Below, piece by piece: positions 27,910-39,339 of a DNA stretch of 64,000 nucleotides. The position numbers and the translations under genes were made by a program. Below the pieces are notes generated by a model. It was not told where the DNA came from. It worked only from the letters and a program-made list of their open reading frames with translations, and did no database searches. Source of the DNA: Citrifermentans bemidjiense Bem (lineage in GTDB: Bacteria; Desulfobacterota; Desulfuromonadia; Geobacterales; Geobacteraceae); assembly GCF_000020725.1 (NCBI RefSeq), contig NC_011146.1:2789501-2853500 (forward strand), given 5' to 3'. Every line of letters starts with the position of its first letter. Within the stretch, counting starts at the first letter, position 1.

Positions 27910-29613
27910 TCATGCACCTCGCGCAGATCCTTTACGGTCAATTGCAGGCTCTTTTTGCCGTTCCAGACGTTGATCCCGGGGGAGCAGACCAGGTCGACGC
28001 GCTGCGCCCCCCCCTTGTCGGCAAGACCGAAAGCGATCGCATCGAAGGCGCGCCCGCCGTGCACCACCTTGAGCTTCAAATGCCCCCCCTTCAGAACCCG
28101 GCAATCCTCCACGCGCACCCCTTTCATCAGGAAGAGCGGCTCGGGGTTCCCCATGCCGAACGGCTTCATCCGCTCCAGCTCGGAAACGAGCGCCTCGTCC
28201 ACCGCACCCGGGAGGAGTTCCAGGTCGTAGGCCAAGGTGGGGGTAAGGGCCTCATCGTCGAGCGCCTGGGCCGCCTCCTCGAAGCTCAAGCTGAAAGAGT
28301 CCAGTGCCTCCTCGGCTATGGAAAGCCCCGCAGCGTGGCTGTGCCCCCCCGAAGCGGAGCAGGTGCTGGCCGCAGCTGCGGATGGCTTCCAACAGGTGGA
28401 ACCGCGAGATGCTGCGCCCCGATCCCCTTCCGGTCCCACCCTCGAAAGCGAAGAGGATCACCGGGCGGTGGAAGAGTTCGACGATGCGGGAAGCGACGAT
28501 GCCGATCACCCCCGGGTGCCAGAGGTCGGAGCCAAGGACGATGCTCTTTCTCCCCCGGCAGGCCCCCTGCTCCAGCATGGCGCGCGCCTCTTCGAGTGTG
28601 GCTCGCTCCAGCGCCTGGCGCTCGCCGTTGCTGTCGTCGAGGAGAGCCGCGATCTCGCGGGCACGGTCGCGGTCGCCGGTTAAAAGGAGCTCCAGCCCGA
28701 GCGCCGCGTCCTCCAGGCGCCCGGCCGCGTTTATGCGCGGCGCGAGCCGGAAACCGACGGCGCCGCAGCCGACCTCCCCGGTAACGCCGGCCACTTCCTT
28801 GAGCGCCGCGATACCGACCCGGGACCCGGCCGACAGCTGCTTCAGGCCGTAGCTCACCAGGATGCGGTTCGCGCCCAATAGCGGCACCACGTCCGCCACG
28901 GTGCCAAGCGCCACCAGGTCGAGATACTCCTTGAGGTCGGGTTCTCCGGCAGTGAAACAGTTGTCGGCGCGCAGTCTCGCGCGGAGCGCGATCAGAAGGT
29001 GAAAGGCAACCCCGACGCCGGCAAGCGACTTGAACGGGAAACGGCAGCCGGGCTGCAGCGGGTTGATCACGGCGAGGGCCTCGGGGAGCCGCTCGCCAGG
29101 TGCGTGGTGGTCGGTAACGATGAGATCGATGCCGCTTTGGCGGCAAAGGAGCCCCTCGTCGATCGAGGTGATGCCGCAGTCCACGGTGACCAGCACCGTC
29201 GCCCCACCCTTGGCCGCAGCGGCGACACCCTGCGGGGAGAGGCCGTACCCCTCGGTCAAGCGCTTCGGGATGTAGGGAAAGCAGTCGATGCCGACGGCCC
29301 GGAAAAAGCTGATCAAAAGGGCGGAGGCGGTTACCCCGTCCACGTCGTAGTCCCCGTGCACGCAAACACGCTCGCTGCGTGTGCGCGCCAGCGCGAGCCG
29401 CTCAACCGCCTCTGCCATCCCCTTCATCAGCAAGGGGTTTTCCAGACCGGAAAGTACCGGCGACAGGTAGGCCTTCGCCCCTGTCTCCCCGTCGATGCCG
29501 CGGTTGGCCAGAAGCCGCGCCAAAAGAGCCGGGAAACCGCAACGGGTGAGCGCGTCCACGACGCCGGGATCAGCCTCGCGCGGCCTCCAGATTTTGTGGG
29601 TGATTGGTTGCAT
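27903..29613 (-). pseudogene. recJ: Single-stranded-DNA exonuclease RecJ, frameshifted in a G7 tract
   Basis: From the ATG at 29613 the DHH domain is intact (HGDYDVDGVTA, VTVDCGIT, VTDHHAPG), followed by DHHA1 (LAPRINAAGRLEDA, LWHPGVIGIVASRI). At 28344-28350 a run of seven C on the plus strand (G7 in the gene) throws the frame: FGGHSHAAGLSI, expected from the family, appears only if one G is removed. The remaining 140 or so residues, including the OB-like C-terminal part, continue in the other frame to a stop at 27903. Corrected, the protein has about 569 residues, normal for RecJ. As read, translation ends early near 28252. The extra base may be a sequencing error, a real mutation, or a phase-variable tract. 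Confidence 0.85.
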
Positions 29614-29719
29614 CGGAACTCCGTGGTGCCGCGGACCCGCGAGTGAGCAGGCCTTAAGCCAGGGGGAATAATAGCATAAGGACCTGGGGGGCGCGAACTT
29701 AATGTGTAAATATTCGCCG

Positions 29720-29776
29720 AGGGGGACAGGCTCCGCAGGTGCCTGTCCCCCTTCAGCCGAAGGTGCCTGTCCTCTT
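29720..29776. repeat. Short GGGGGACAGGC hairpin with partial third arm
   Basis: Arms GGGGGACAGGC (29721-29731) and GCCTGTCCCCC (29741-29751) pair perfectly around a 9-nt loop, and a second GGTGCCTGTCC follows at 29762-29772. The arms share GGGGACAGGC with the elements at 6974 and 7151. It lies between recJ and the TPR gene. Confidence 0.7.
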
Positions 29777-29821
29777 ATGCGTCGCCTGTGCCTCCAGGCG
29801 CGAGGTGACTGAGACGAGCAA

Positions 29822-29848
29822 AAAAAAACCCGCCGGAGCGGGTTTTCT
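29822..29848 (-). terminator. Terminator at the end of the queA-sec-TPR run
   Basis: The stem AAAACCCGC/GCGGGTTTT (29825-29833 and 29838-29846) with a CGGA loop is followed on the minus strand by a run of T. It starts 17 bases after the TPR gene stop and most likely ends the long operon. Confidence 0.85.
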
Positions 29849-29864
29849 TCTTGGTCCTTATCGC

Positions 29865-30437
29865 CTACTTCTTGAAGCTCCCAGGCATCTGGGTCAGGTT
29901 CGCCATGTCGTTCTTGATCTGCTGGGCGGTGGGGCTCGTGGAGTCGAACTGCAGATACTTGGTCCAGACCGCCTTGGCCTTGTCGTACTGCTTCAGGTCC
30001 ATGTAGTAGACCACGCCCAGGTTGTATAGGCTTTGCAGATGCTTGGGGTCGATGGCTTGAGCCTTCTCGAAGTTGGCGATCGCCTTGTCGTACCAGCCGA
30101 TCTTGCGGTACATGATCCCCTGGTCGGTCATGACGTTCACGTTGTTGGGATCGAGCTCCAGCACCTTCCCGTAGGCGTTGACCGCCTTTTGGGGCTGGTC
30201 GGTGTCGAAGTAGTCGTTGCCGAGCTGGGACCATGCCTGCAGGTTTTTCGGGTCCTGAGCCACGATCTTCTCGGCCTCGACGATGCGCCGCTGGTAATCG
30301 GTCGGGGAACCTGTTCCCTGCGGCACAGCCGCGTTGGAAGGAAGGTTCTTGTTGCCGGCCACGTTGAAGATGATGTAGCCGCCGAGCATGCCGACGATCA
30401 GAGCCACTGCTACGGTGAGTAAATTTTCCTTGCTCAC
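29865..30437 (-). CDS. Membrane-anchored tetratricopeptide repeat protein
   Basis: A 190-residue protein with an N-terminal hydrophobic helix (about residues 7-25) and three to four TPR units from about residue 50 (AWSQLGNDYFDTDQPQKAVNAYGKVLELDPNN, then two similar units). It probably sits in the inner membrane with TPRs facing the periplasm, as a protein-interaction scaffold. The GTG start is preceded by GGAGG. It lies 9 bases after secF, so it is cotranscribed with the Sec accessory genes; a role in export or envelope assembly is an inference. Confidence 0.85.
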   Translation of the reverse strand: MSKENLLTVAVALIVGMLGGYIIFNVAGNKNLPSNAAVPQGTGSPTDYQRRIVEAEKIVAQDPKNLQAWSQLGNDYFDTDQPQKAVNAYGKVLELDPNNVNVMTDQGIMYRKIGWYDKAIANFEKAQAIDPKHLQSLYNLGVVYYMDLKQYDKAKAVWTKYLQFDSTSPTAQQIKNDMANLTQMPGSFKK

Positions 30438-30446
30438 GATGCCTCC

Positions 30447-31352
30447 TTAGGCCGCCTTCGCTTCCGGCGTTTCCGAAGATTTCTCCCAGAGCGCGACGAT
30501 CGGGCTGGCGACGAAAATGGATGAATAGGTTGCCACCAGCACGCCGATTACGAGCGCAAAGGCGAAGTCGTTAATTACCTCGCCGCCGAAGAGGTAGAGG
30601 GAAACAGCAGACAGGAAAGTGGTGACCGAGGTGATGATGGTACGCGAAAGCGTCTCGTTGATGCTCCGGTTGAAGATGACGAACATCGGATCCTTGAGGC
30701 TTTTGTGCATGTTCTCGCGGATACGGTCGAAGACGACGACGGTGTCGGTCAGCGAGTAGCCGGCAATGGTGAGGACCGCTGTGATCAGGAGGATGTTGAC
30801 CTCCTTGTGCAGCACGTAGAAGACCGCGATCATGGCGAGAACGTCGTGCATGGTGGCGACGACGGCGCCCACACCGAACTTGAAGTCGAAGCGCCAGGCG
30901 ATGTAGAGGATGATCCCGAGCATCGAGAGCGCCACGGCGATCAGGGTGTCCTTTTTCAGTTTCTCACCGATGGAGGGGCCGATCTCGGTGGAGCTTTCCA
31001 CGGTGAAGGCATTGCCGGCCAGATTCTGTTTGAGCGCGTCCTCGACGTTTTGCGCCGACTTCTCGGATTTGTGCATCTTGACCAGGATCTGGTTGCCGCC
31101 GGTAATCTCCTGGAGCTCGACTTCGTGGATGCCACCCTTGCTAAGCGCGTCGCGCACGCCCTGCGTGGTCACCGGCTGGTTGAATTTCACCTGCATGGCG
31201 ATGCCGCCGGAGAAGTCGATCCCCATGTTGGCCGTGCCGCGCCCGATGGCGATGACGCCGAGGATGCCGACGATGGCGACGATGCCGGAGATGATGAAGG
31301 AGATCTTCCTCAACCCCATGAAATCTATGTTGGTATTTCTCAGAAGTTCCAT
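30447..31352 (-). CDS. secF: Protein translocase subunit SecF
   Basis: A 301-residue inner-membrane component of the SecDF complex, which uses the proton-motive force to assist late translocation steps. An N-terminal helix, the periplasmic P4-like domain (GIDFSGGIAMQVKF at about 45) and five C-terminal helices are visible. The conserved DTVVVFDRIRENM motif (TM4 region, about residue 205) carries charged residues of the RND family. It starts 11 bases after secD. Confidence 0.96.
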   Translation of the reverse strand: MELLRNTNIDFMGLRKISFIISGIVAIVGILGVIAIGRGTANMGIDFSGGIAMQVKFNQPVTTQGVRDALSKGGIHEVELQEITGGNQILVKMHKSEKSAQNVEDALKQNLAGNAFTVESSTEIGPSIGEKLKKDTLIAVALSMLGIILYIAWRFDFKFGVGAVVATMHDVLAMIAVFYVLHKEVNILLITAVLTIAGYSLTDTVVVFDRIRENMHKSLKDPMFVIFNRSINETLSRTIITSVTTFLSAVSLYLFGGEVINDFAFALVIGVLVATYSSIFVASPIVALWEKSSETPEAKAA

Positions 31353-31363
31353 TGGTCTCCCCC

Positions 31364-32962
31364 TTATATGCTGAGTCTCTTCACGTGGGCACGCTCCAGG
31401 TAGGCGTCAAAGATGACCTTGGTGGAGACGAGCGACGTGAAAAGGTTGATGATGATACCGAGGCTCAGGGAGACCGCGAACCCCTTGACCGGGCCGGTGC
31501 CGAACTGGAAGAGCACTGCCGCGGTGATCAGGGCGGTCACGTGCGAGTCCATGATGGTGAGAAACGCCTTGTCGTAGCCGGAGTCGAGCGCCGCGTGCGG
31601 CGTCTTGCCGAGCCGCAGCTCCTCCCTGATCCTCTCGAAGATGAGGACGTTGGAGTCGACCGACATGCCTACCAGAAGGACGATAGCGGCGATGCCCGGG
31701 AGGGTGAGCGTAGCGCCCAGCGCGGAGAGAGCACCCATCAGGAAGAGGATGTTGAGCACCATCCCGAAGTTGGCGACCATGCCGCAAATCTTGTAGTAGA
31801 TCGCCATGAAGCCGACCACCAGCAAAACGCCGATGAGACCGGCCATGAGCCCCTTGTGGATCGAGTCCTTACCCAGGGAAGGTCCTACCGTTACGTTCTG
31901 CAGGATCTTGACCGGCGCGGGGAGCGAACCTGCGCGCAAAACGATGGCGAGGTCGGCCGCTTCCTTCTCGGTGAAGGAACCGGAGATCTGGGCGCTGCCG
32001 CCGGAGATCCTCTCGCGGATCACGGGGGCGGAGTAGACGTTGTTGTCGAGCACGATGGCGAAACGCTTGCCGACGTTGGCCGCGGTCACCTGGTCGAAGA
32101 GCCGGGCGCCGGTCGAGTTGAAGTCGATGGCGACGTAGGGCTGGTTGTACTGGGAGTCGATGCGGATCTGGGCATCGGTCAGGAGGTCGCCGGTGATGAT
32201 CGCCTTCCTCTTGACCACAATCGGGGTCTCGGAGACCGCGCCGGTCGTCGCGTCCGTCTTCTTCTCGTAGAGGAGCTCGTCGTCCGCCGGAAGGCCGGAA
32301 GCGGTGGCGGTGGCGGCGTTGATGGTCTCGTCCACCAGCTTGAACTCCAGGCGGGCGGTCTTGCCGATCAGGTCGATGGCGCGCTTGGGATCCTTGATGC
32401 CCGGGAGCTGCACCACGATGTTGGTCAGCCCCTCGCGCTGGATCACCGGCTCGGAGACGCCGAACTGGTCGATCCTGTTCCTGATGGTCTCAAGGGCCTG
32501 GGCCACGGCGCGGTCTTTGCGCACCTGTGCCTCTTTCTCGTTGATGCGGACCTGCATCCCGATGAAGCCCCCTTCATCGGTAGCGGGGAGGGTCTGCATG
32601 TCGGGGTACTTCTTCTTGATCAGCGCCTGTGCTGTGTCGGCGCTGCTGCGATCGTACAGGGTGAGCTGCACCTTGTCGTTGCCGACGCGGGCGATGCTCT
32701 TGTAGCGGAGGTTCTGCTGGGTAAGCGAGTCTTCCAGGTCGGTCGCGATCAGGTCAAGCGACCCTTCGACGGCCTTCTCGGTTTCGACCCCCATTACCAG
32801 ATGGGTACCCCCCTGCAGGTCGAGACCCAGGTGGATCTTGTCCTTGGGGAGCAGCCCGCTCCACCAGGAGGGGAGCGTGTCGACAAGCGTCGGCGTCAGG
32901 TAGACGAACGAGGCGATGATAAAGACGAGAATTAAAGAGATGCGCCAGGTATAACCCTTCAT
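31364..32962 (-). CDS. secD: Protein translocase subunit SecD
   Basis: A 532-residue partner of SecF. It has an N-terminal helix, the GLDLQGGTHLVM motif (about 45), a large periplasmic domain with the P1 head (to about residue 330), and a six-helix C-terminal RND half with GMSVDSNVLIFERIREEL. The length is normal. It follows yajC by 36 bases in the usual yajC-secD-secF order. Confidence 0.96.
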   Translation of the reverse strand: MKGYTWRISLILVFIIASFVYLTPTLVDTLPSWWSGLLPKDKIHLGLDLQGGTHLVMGVETEKAVEGSLDLIATDLEDSLTQQNLRYKSIARVGNDKVQLTLYDRSSADTAQALIKKKYPDMQTLPATDEGGFIGMQVRINEKEAQVRKDRAVAQALETIRNRIDQFGVSEPVIQREGLTNIVVQLPGIKDPKRAIDLIGKTARLEFKLVDETINAATATASGLPADDELLYEKKTDATTGAVSETPIVVKRKAIITGDLLTDAQIRIDSQYNQPYVAIDFNSTGARLFDQVTAANVGKRFAIVLDNNVYSAPVIRERISGGSAQISGSFTEKEAADLAIVLRAGSLPAPVKILQNVTVGPSLGKDSIHKGLMAGLIGVLLVVGFMAIYYKICGMVANFGMVLNILFLMGALSALGATLTLPGIAAIVLLVGMSVDSNVLIFERIREELRLGKTPHAALDSGYDKAFLTIMDSHVTALITAAVLFQFGTGPVKGFAVSLSLGIIINLFTSLVSTKVIFDAYLERAHVKRLSI

Positions 32963-32998
32963 GGGAAAAGCTCCTTTCGGAAAAATTGGATCAGTGCA

Positions 32999-33319
32999 CT
33001 AGTCCTGCTTGATAGATGCAATGTAACCCTTGTTGATCCTGACGTTGACGCCGGGGGCAATCTCCAGGGTCACCACCTGGTCGTCGAGGGCCGTCACCTT
33101 GCCGTGCATGCCGCCGGCGGTCACTACCTGGTCCCCTTTTTTCAGGGCGTCCAAAAGCGCTCTGTGTTCCTTGGCCTTCTTCTGCTGGGGTCTGATCAGC
33201 AGAAAGTAGAAAATGGCGAACATGAATACCAGCGGGATCAACCCCTGGAATTGCGCCATCATCCCTCCTGCCTGCGCGCCCGCGTCCTGAGCCGCATTTG
33301 CAACCGCCACACCAAACAT
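32999..33319 (-). CDS. yajC: Preprotein translocase accessory subunit YajC
   Basis: A 106-residue single-span membrane protein of the SecDF-YajC complex. One helix (about residues 22-44, LIPLVFMFAIFYFLLIRP) is followed by a cytoplasmic domain with the family motif QVVTAGGMHGKV. GGAGG lies 6 bases before the ATG. The 147-bp gap before it holds a CCCTCCC/GGGAGGG repeat. Confidence 0.94.
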   Translation of the reverse strand: MFGVAVANAAQDAGAQAGGMMAQFQGLIPLVFMFAIFYFLLIRPQQKKAKEHRALLDALKKGDQVVTAGGMHGKVTALDDQVVTLEIAPGVNVRINKGYIASIKQD

Positions 33320-33375
33320 GTGTTACCTCCTGGATTTGAATTACATCCTTCTTTTCATAGCAAATGGCGATAAAG

Positions 33376-33446
33376 CTCTGGCCCCCTCCCGCCTTCGCGA
33401 GCCGTAGCGCTTCGGCGCGCAGGCCCGTCAAGGGAGGGGGAGGGCC
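33376..33446. repeat. CCCTCCC/GGGAGGG inverted repeat between tgt and yajC
   Basis: GCCCCCTCCC at 33381-33390 is matched by GGGAGGGGG at 33432-33440, with a smaller G/C-rich hairpin between. The arms are those of the palindromes at 1772-1794 and 1853-1875. It may reduce read-through between tgt and yajC. Confidence 0.55.
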
Positions 33447-33465
33447 TTTCTCGTTTCTTGTTGAA

Positions 33466-35707
<2,242 letters not shown>

Positions 35708-35708
35708 G

Positions 35709-36818
35709 CTATCGACCGTACCCGCCCGCAAGCTTCACGCCCGGATAGTAGTAACTGAGTATCTCGCGGTAATCGAACCCCTCGATGGCGCGCCCCTTGG
35801 CGCCCCACTGGCAGAGCCCCACGCCGTGGCCCGAACCCGAACCGACGACCAAAAGCTCGTCACCCGATTGGCGCAGCTCGAAGTTGGTGCTCTTCACGGC
35901 GCCGTAGCCGAGCGCCTTCCTGAAGGCGACGCCTGGGACTGCTACCTTGCTGCGGGAGGAGTCGACCAAGACGTCCTGCACGCGCCCGCTATCGTTTCTG
36001 CCGCGCACCCGGCACTCCCTTATCCCCGCCACCTGGTACCCCGCCGCACGGAGCGCAGACTCAACCTTCTTCAGGGGGAGCTTCAGTTCCCACTTGATGG
36101 GGTTGGACTCGCCGCAGTAAAGGCAGGCGACTCCCTGCAAATACGGGATCGACATCCCCCAGACGTTTTTGGAATTCTCGGTGTGCCCGGCGCAGTTGGA
36201 ATGGTAGAAGGCCTGGATGGTCTTGCCTTCGTAGGTGAGCACCTGGCCGGCGGTCTCCTCGACGCCTCTGGCAGCACGGCTGTCCTCGACATCCGCCCCC
36301 TCGTAGACCTGGTCCATGACGCTCGACTCCAGCTGGTAGGGAGCCCCGCGCCTGGCCTGCATCTGGTAAACGGCGTAGGAACGGGCGATCACCGCCTGCG
36401 CCTTCACGGCCTCCATGGGCCAGGCCGAGGAGATCTCGCAGTTGATGAGGCCAACCAGGTACTCCTCCAGCGGCAGGTCGTTCACCACCAAAAGCCCCTT
36501 CTGCGCGGGGCTCACTTCCACTACAGCGCGGTAACCCTTGCCGTTGACGCTGAGCCTGCCGGGAGCCACGGCGATCAGGCGGTCGACGCTCTTGCCGTTG
36601 ACCGACACGCCGCTAAAAGATCTTTTCACCTCAAGGGGCATTTCCAGGTCGAGAGGTTCGCCGCGGCCGTCCGTCAGAAGGACGCCGGAGCCGTCGATCC
36701 TGACGCTATCGACACCCTTGGAGAGGGCGACCCTGACCGTCTCCGGACGCATCGCCGCCACGCTGCCGCCGGCCGCGAGGCAAATTACCAGTATGATCAA
36801 CGCCCTAAAGAGACTCAT
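35709..36818 (-). CDS. SpoIID/LytB domain protein, probable secreted lytic transglycosylase
   Basis: A 369-residue exported protein with an N-terminal hydrophobic segment (about 3-20). The SpoIID domain shows [20 protein letters not shown], whose Glu corresponds to the catalytic residue in sporulation SpoIID, and the C-terminal [14 protein letters not shown]. In non-sporulating bacteria such proteins cleave denuded glycan strands or modify LytC-type amidases. The ATG at 36818 has only a weak site (ACGGA). It is the first gene of the run through queA, tgt and the sec genes. Confidence 0.85.
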   Translation of the reverse strand: MSLFRALIILVICLAAGGSVAAMRPETVRVALSKGVDSVRIDGSGVLLTDGRGEPLDLEMPLEVKRSFSGVSVNGKSVDRLIAVAPGRLSVNGKGYRAVVEVSPAQKGLLVVNDLPLEEYLVGLINCEISSAWPMEAVKAQAVIARSYAVYQMQARRGAPYQLESSVMDQVYEGADVEDSRAARGVEETAGQVLTYEGKTIQAFYHSNCAGHTENSKNVWGMSIPYLQGVACLYCGESNPIKWELKLPLKKVESALRAAGYQVAGIRECRVRGRNDSGRVQDVLVDSSRSKVAVPGVAFRKALGYGAVKSTNFELRQSGDELLVVGSGSGHGVGLCQWGAKGRAIEGFDYREILSYYYPGVKLAGGYGR

Positions 36819-37153
36819 ATTTTCCGTATACAACAGCTGTTTACCCCACCGTGAAAAGCCCTAGATATAAACCATGGAATCACCGGCAAAGTCAATAATT
36901 TTATCGTTCTAACGAAACGGCCTGGAGCGCGGATTGGCAAGTGAATTGCTTGCTTTCTCATTAGAGCGCCGCGGCGACCCGCCCCGGCAGCTCCACCGTC
37001 GTGCCAGGGGCGGCTAAAGCTGCGAACTGGCCACTCTTTTCGCCCTCCCAGCGGGACCCGGAGAGGGAAATAACTGTTGCCAGAAACGCAAAAACAGGCT
37101 ATATCGCTGATGAGACTGGTCATTTAGCGTTCAACCAAGAAGTCCGGATATAT
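36819..37153. other. Divergent intergenic region with strong hairpin, no gene recognised
   Basis: The 335 bases separate the divergent SpoIID and HD-GYP genes. A minus-strand TTGACT (36895-36890) with A/T-rich DNA 18-20 bases on may be the SpoIID operon promoter. A strong hairpin has arms 36979-36989 (CCGCCCCGGCA) and 37002-37013 (TGCCAGGGGCGG) and is followed by GCGGCTAAAGCTGC. It would lie in the leader of the HD-GYP mRNA. It does not match the c-di-GMP-I consensus that I know, and I cannot assign it. Confidence 0.4.
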
Positions 37154-39265
37154 ATGTTCAACTCCCTAAAGATGAAGATCCTAACCTTGGTGGCCCTGAT
37201 ACTGGTGCTCATCATCTCGTCTGTCGCCTACCTCAATTTCCAGCAGCAAAAGGAAATGCTGCACGAGATCGCCAACCGGAACACCTCGGTACTGATCGAA
37301 ACCATCAAAAGCAGCGTGGCGAACGCGATGCTCTCCGGCCGCTCCGACGAAGTGGGGAGCATCTTCGAGCGGATCAAGTCCAGGGAGTTCGTCAAATCCA
37401 TCAGGATCGTCGACGCAGAGGGAAAGATCCTCATCTCGGCTGACCGCGCCGAGGTCGGGAGCAAGATCCCCGAGCTGGGCGAGAAGCAATCGCAGTCGCG
37501 CAACATGACCCTTTTCCCTTCCCAAGGGGTCTTCGTCTCCTACGCCCGTATCTTCAACGCCCCCCAGTGCTTCAGATGCCACCCGGCCGGCAAGGAAAGC
37601 CTGGGGCTTCTGGAAATCAAGCTCTCCCTCGACTACATGAACGGCTTCATCTCCCGCGAAAGGGACCTGGCCGTCTTCTCCAGTCTGCTCCTGGTCCTTT
37701 TGACCGTGGCCACCATCTTCATCTTCCTGGTCATCTACGTCGAGAAGCCGATCCGCAGGCTGATCCGCTGCATGCAGCAGGTGGAGGGTGGCGATTTCCG
37801 CCAGGAGATCAACCTCACCTCAAGCCTTGAGATGCAGACTCTCGCCAAGAGCTTCAACCACATGGTAAGGACCCTCGCCTCCTTGATGGAATCCACCGTG
37901 GCGCATGAGCGGGAGCTGGCACGGGCGCAGGAGAAGCTCGCCTTCCACCGCGAGACCCACCAGTTGAACGGCAGGCTCGAGGAGCAGATCCGCGAGATCG
38001 AGAACCTGAACGTGAACCTGGAGGAGCGGATCGAGGAGATCGAGGAGGCGAACTACAAGATCGCGGACCTTGCGGGGGAGTTGGAGGACAAGAACACCAA
38101 CCTGGAGAAGGCGGTGGCGAAACTCTCCACCCTGTACCGGCTCGGGCTCGCCATCAACTCGACCATCGAGGTCGAGGACCTGTACCAGCTGGTGGTGAAG
38201 ACCACTATGGACACCCTGCAGGCCCAGGTGGGATACATCATCCTTTACGACGCGCTCCACGGCGACCTGAAGGTGATCAACCTGGTCGGGCACAGAAACC
38301 CCAACGTCCAGGCGATGCGCGTGCCGATGAAGCCCTCCAGCGTCTCCAGCTGGGTGATCCAGAACTGCAAGCCTTTGCTCATCACCGACATCGCGCAGAT
38401 GCCGGAGTTCGATCCGGTCAGCCCCTTGGGCTTCGAGCGCAAGACCCTGATCTGCGCGCCGCTCATGGTGAAGGACGAGATGATCGGCACCCTCGCCGTG
38501 GTCAACAAGCTGGACAACACGGTCTACAACCACGAGGAACTGGAGCTTTTGTCAACCATCGCAGCGCAAGCCTCCATCGCCATCAAAAACGCGATGCTCT
38601 ACGACGAGCAGCAAAAGACCTACTTGAACACCATCCAAGCGCTGGTTTCCGCCATCGAGGCAAGCGACAGCTACACCCGCGGCCACTCCGAGCGGGTCAC
38701 CCGCTTCTCGCTCGCCCTGGCGCGCAAGCTCGAACTGCCGCAGAACCGGCTCAAGGTGATCGAGCGTGCGGCCATCCTGCACGACATCGGCAAGATCGGG
38801 ATCGACCTCTCCCTTTTGCACAAGGAGGCGCTCTTGACCAGCGAGGATGTGGCCGAGCTGCAGCAGCACCCCACCATCGGGATGAAGATCCTGGAACCTA
38901 TCGAGTTTCTCTACGACGTGAGGCTCTGCATCGGCCAGCACCACGAGCGCTACGACGGCACCGGCTACCCGAACCGACTGCGCGCCGAGGAGCTTCTTTT
39001 GGAGTCGCGCATTCTCGCCATCGCCGACGCCTTCGACGCCATGACCTCCGACCGCCCCTACCGCAAGGCGCTGAAGCTGGAGGTCGCCATCGCGGAACTG
39101 GCTGAAAACAGCGGGTCCCAGTTCGACCCCGCCCTGGTCCCTATCTTCATCAAGCTCCTGAAGACACCCAACTTCCTGCCGCAGCGCGAGGAAACCCCGG
39201 GGTTGAACGTGGTTCCTTTCCCTGGCAAGCCTGCCGGCGGACCCCTGACCTCCGTTGGCCCTTGA
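37154..39265 (+). CDS. Haem-c-type periplasmic sensor with HAMP, GAF and HD-GYP domains
   Basis: A 703-residue inner-membrane protein. TM1 is at about 8-26 and TM2 at about 173-195; between them a periplasmic domain carries a single CXXCH motif (C139-F-R-C142-H143), as in the haem-c PAS-like sensors of Geobacter. HAMP (about 196-250), a long coiled coil (about 255-345) and a GAF domain (about 355-510) lead to HD-GYP with HDIGKIGID and HHERYDGTGYP, the c-di-GMP phosphodiesterase signature. It probably lowers c-di-GMP in response to redox or a gas ligand. The ATG at 37154 gives a proper TM1; an upstream GTG would add 51 residues unlike a signal. Confidence 0.9.
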   Translation: MFNSLKMKILTLVALILVLIISSVAYLNFQQQKEMLHEIANRNTSVLIETIKSSVANAMLSGRSDEVGSIFERIKSREFVKSIRIVDAEGKILISADRAEVGSKIPELGEKQSQSRNMTLFPSQGVFVSYARIFNAPQCFRCHPAGKESLGLLEIKLSLDYMNGFISRERDLAVFSSLLLVLLTVATIFIFLVIYVEKPIRRLIRCMQQVEGGDFRQEINLTSSLEMQTLAKSFNHMVRTLASLMESTVAHERELARAQEKLAFHRETHQLNGRLEEQIREIENLNVNLEERIEEIEEANYKIADLAGELEDKNTNLEKAVAKLSTLYRLGLAINSTIEVEDLYQLVVKTTMDTLQAQVGYIILYDALHGDLKVINLVGHRNPNVQAMRVPMKPSSVSSWVIQNCKPLLITDIAQMPEFDPVSPLGFERKTLICAPLMVKDEMIGTLAVVNKLDNTVYNHEELELLSTIAAQASIAIKNAMLYDEQQKTYLNTIQALVSAIEASDSYTRGHSERVTRFSLALARKLELPQNRLKVIERAAILHDIGKIGIDLSLLHKEALLTSEDVAELQQHPTIGMKILEPIEFLYDVRLCIGQHHERYDGTGYPNRLRAEELLLESRILAIADAFDAMTSDRPYRKALKLEVAIAELAENSGSQFDPALVPIFIKLLKTPNFLPQREETPGLNVVPFPGKPAGGPLTSVGP

Positions 39266-39339
39266 CGGCAAGTTGTAGAAAGTTTACTTTTGCCGATACC
39301 GGTTCCCGCGACGCCTGACGGGAAAGCCCGGCTACGGGA

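Noticed and set aside
27903-28439. A separate gene for the recJ C-terminal segment
   Set aside because: Its first 30 residues do not resemble anything, and the remainder is the exact continuation of RecJ after removing one G; it is the second half of a frameshifted recJ.
36961-37153. A c-di-GMP-I (GEMM) riboswitch before the HD-GYP gene
   Set aside because: The conserved GEMM core sequences and tetraloop-receptor arrangement are not visible; only a plain G/C hairpin is.
37001-37153. N-terminal extension of the HD-GYP protein to a GTG at 37001
   Set aside because: It adds 51 residues without signal or domain character and overlaps the hairpin; the ATG at 37154 gives a normal first membrane helix.
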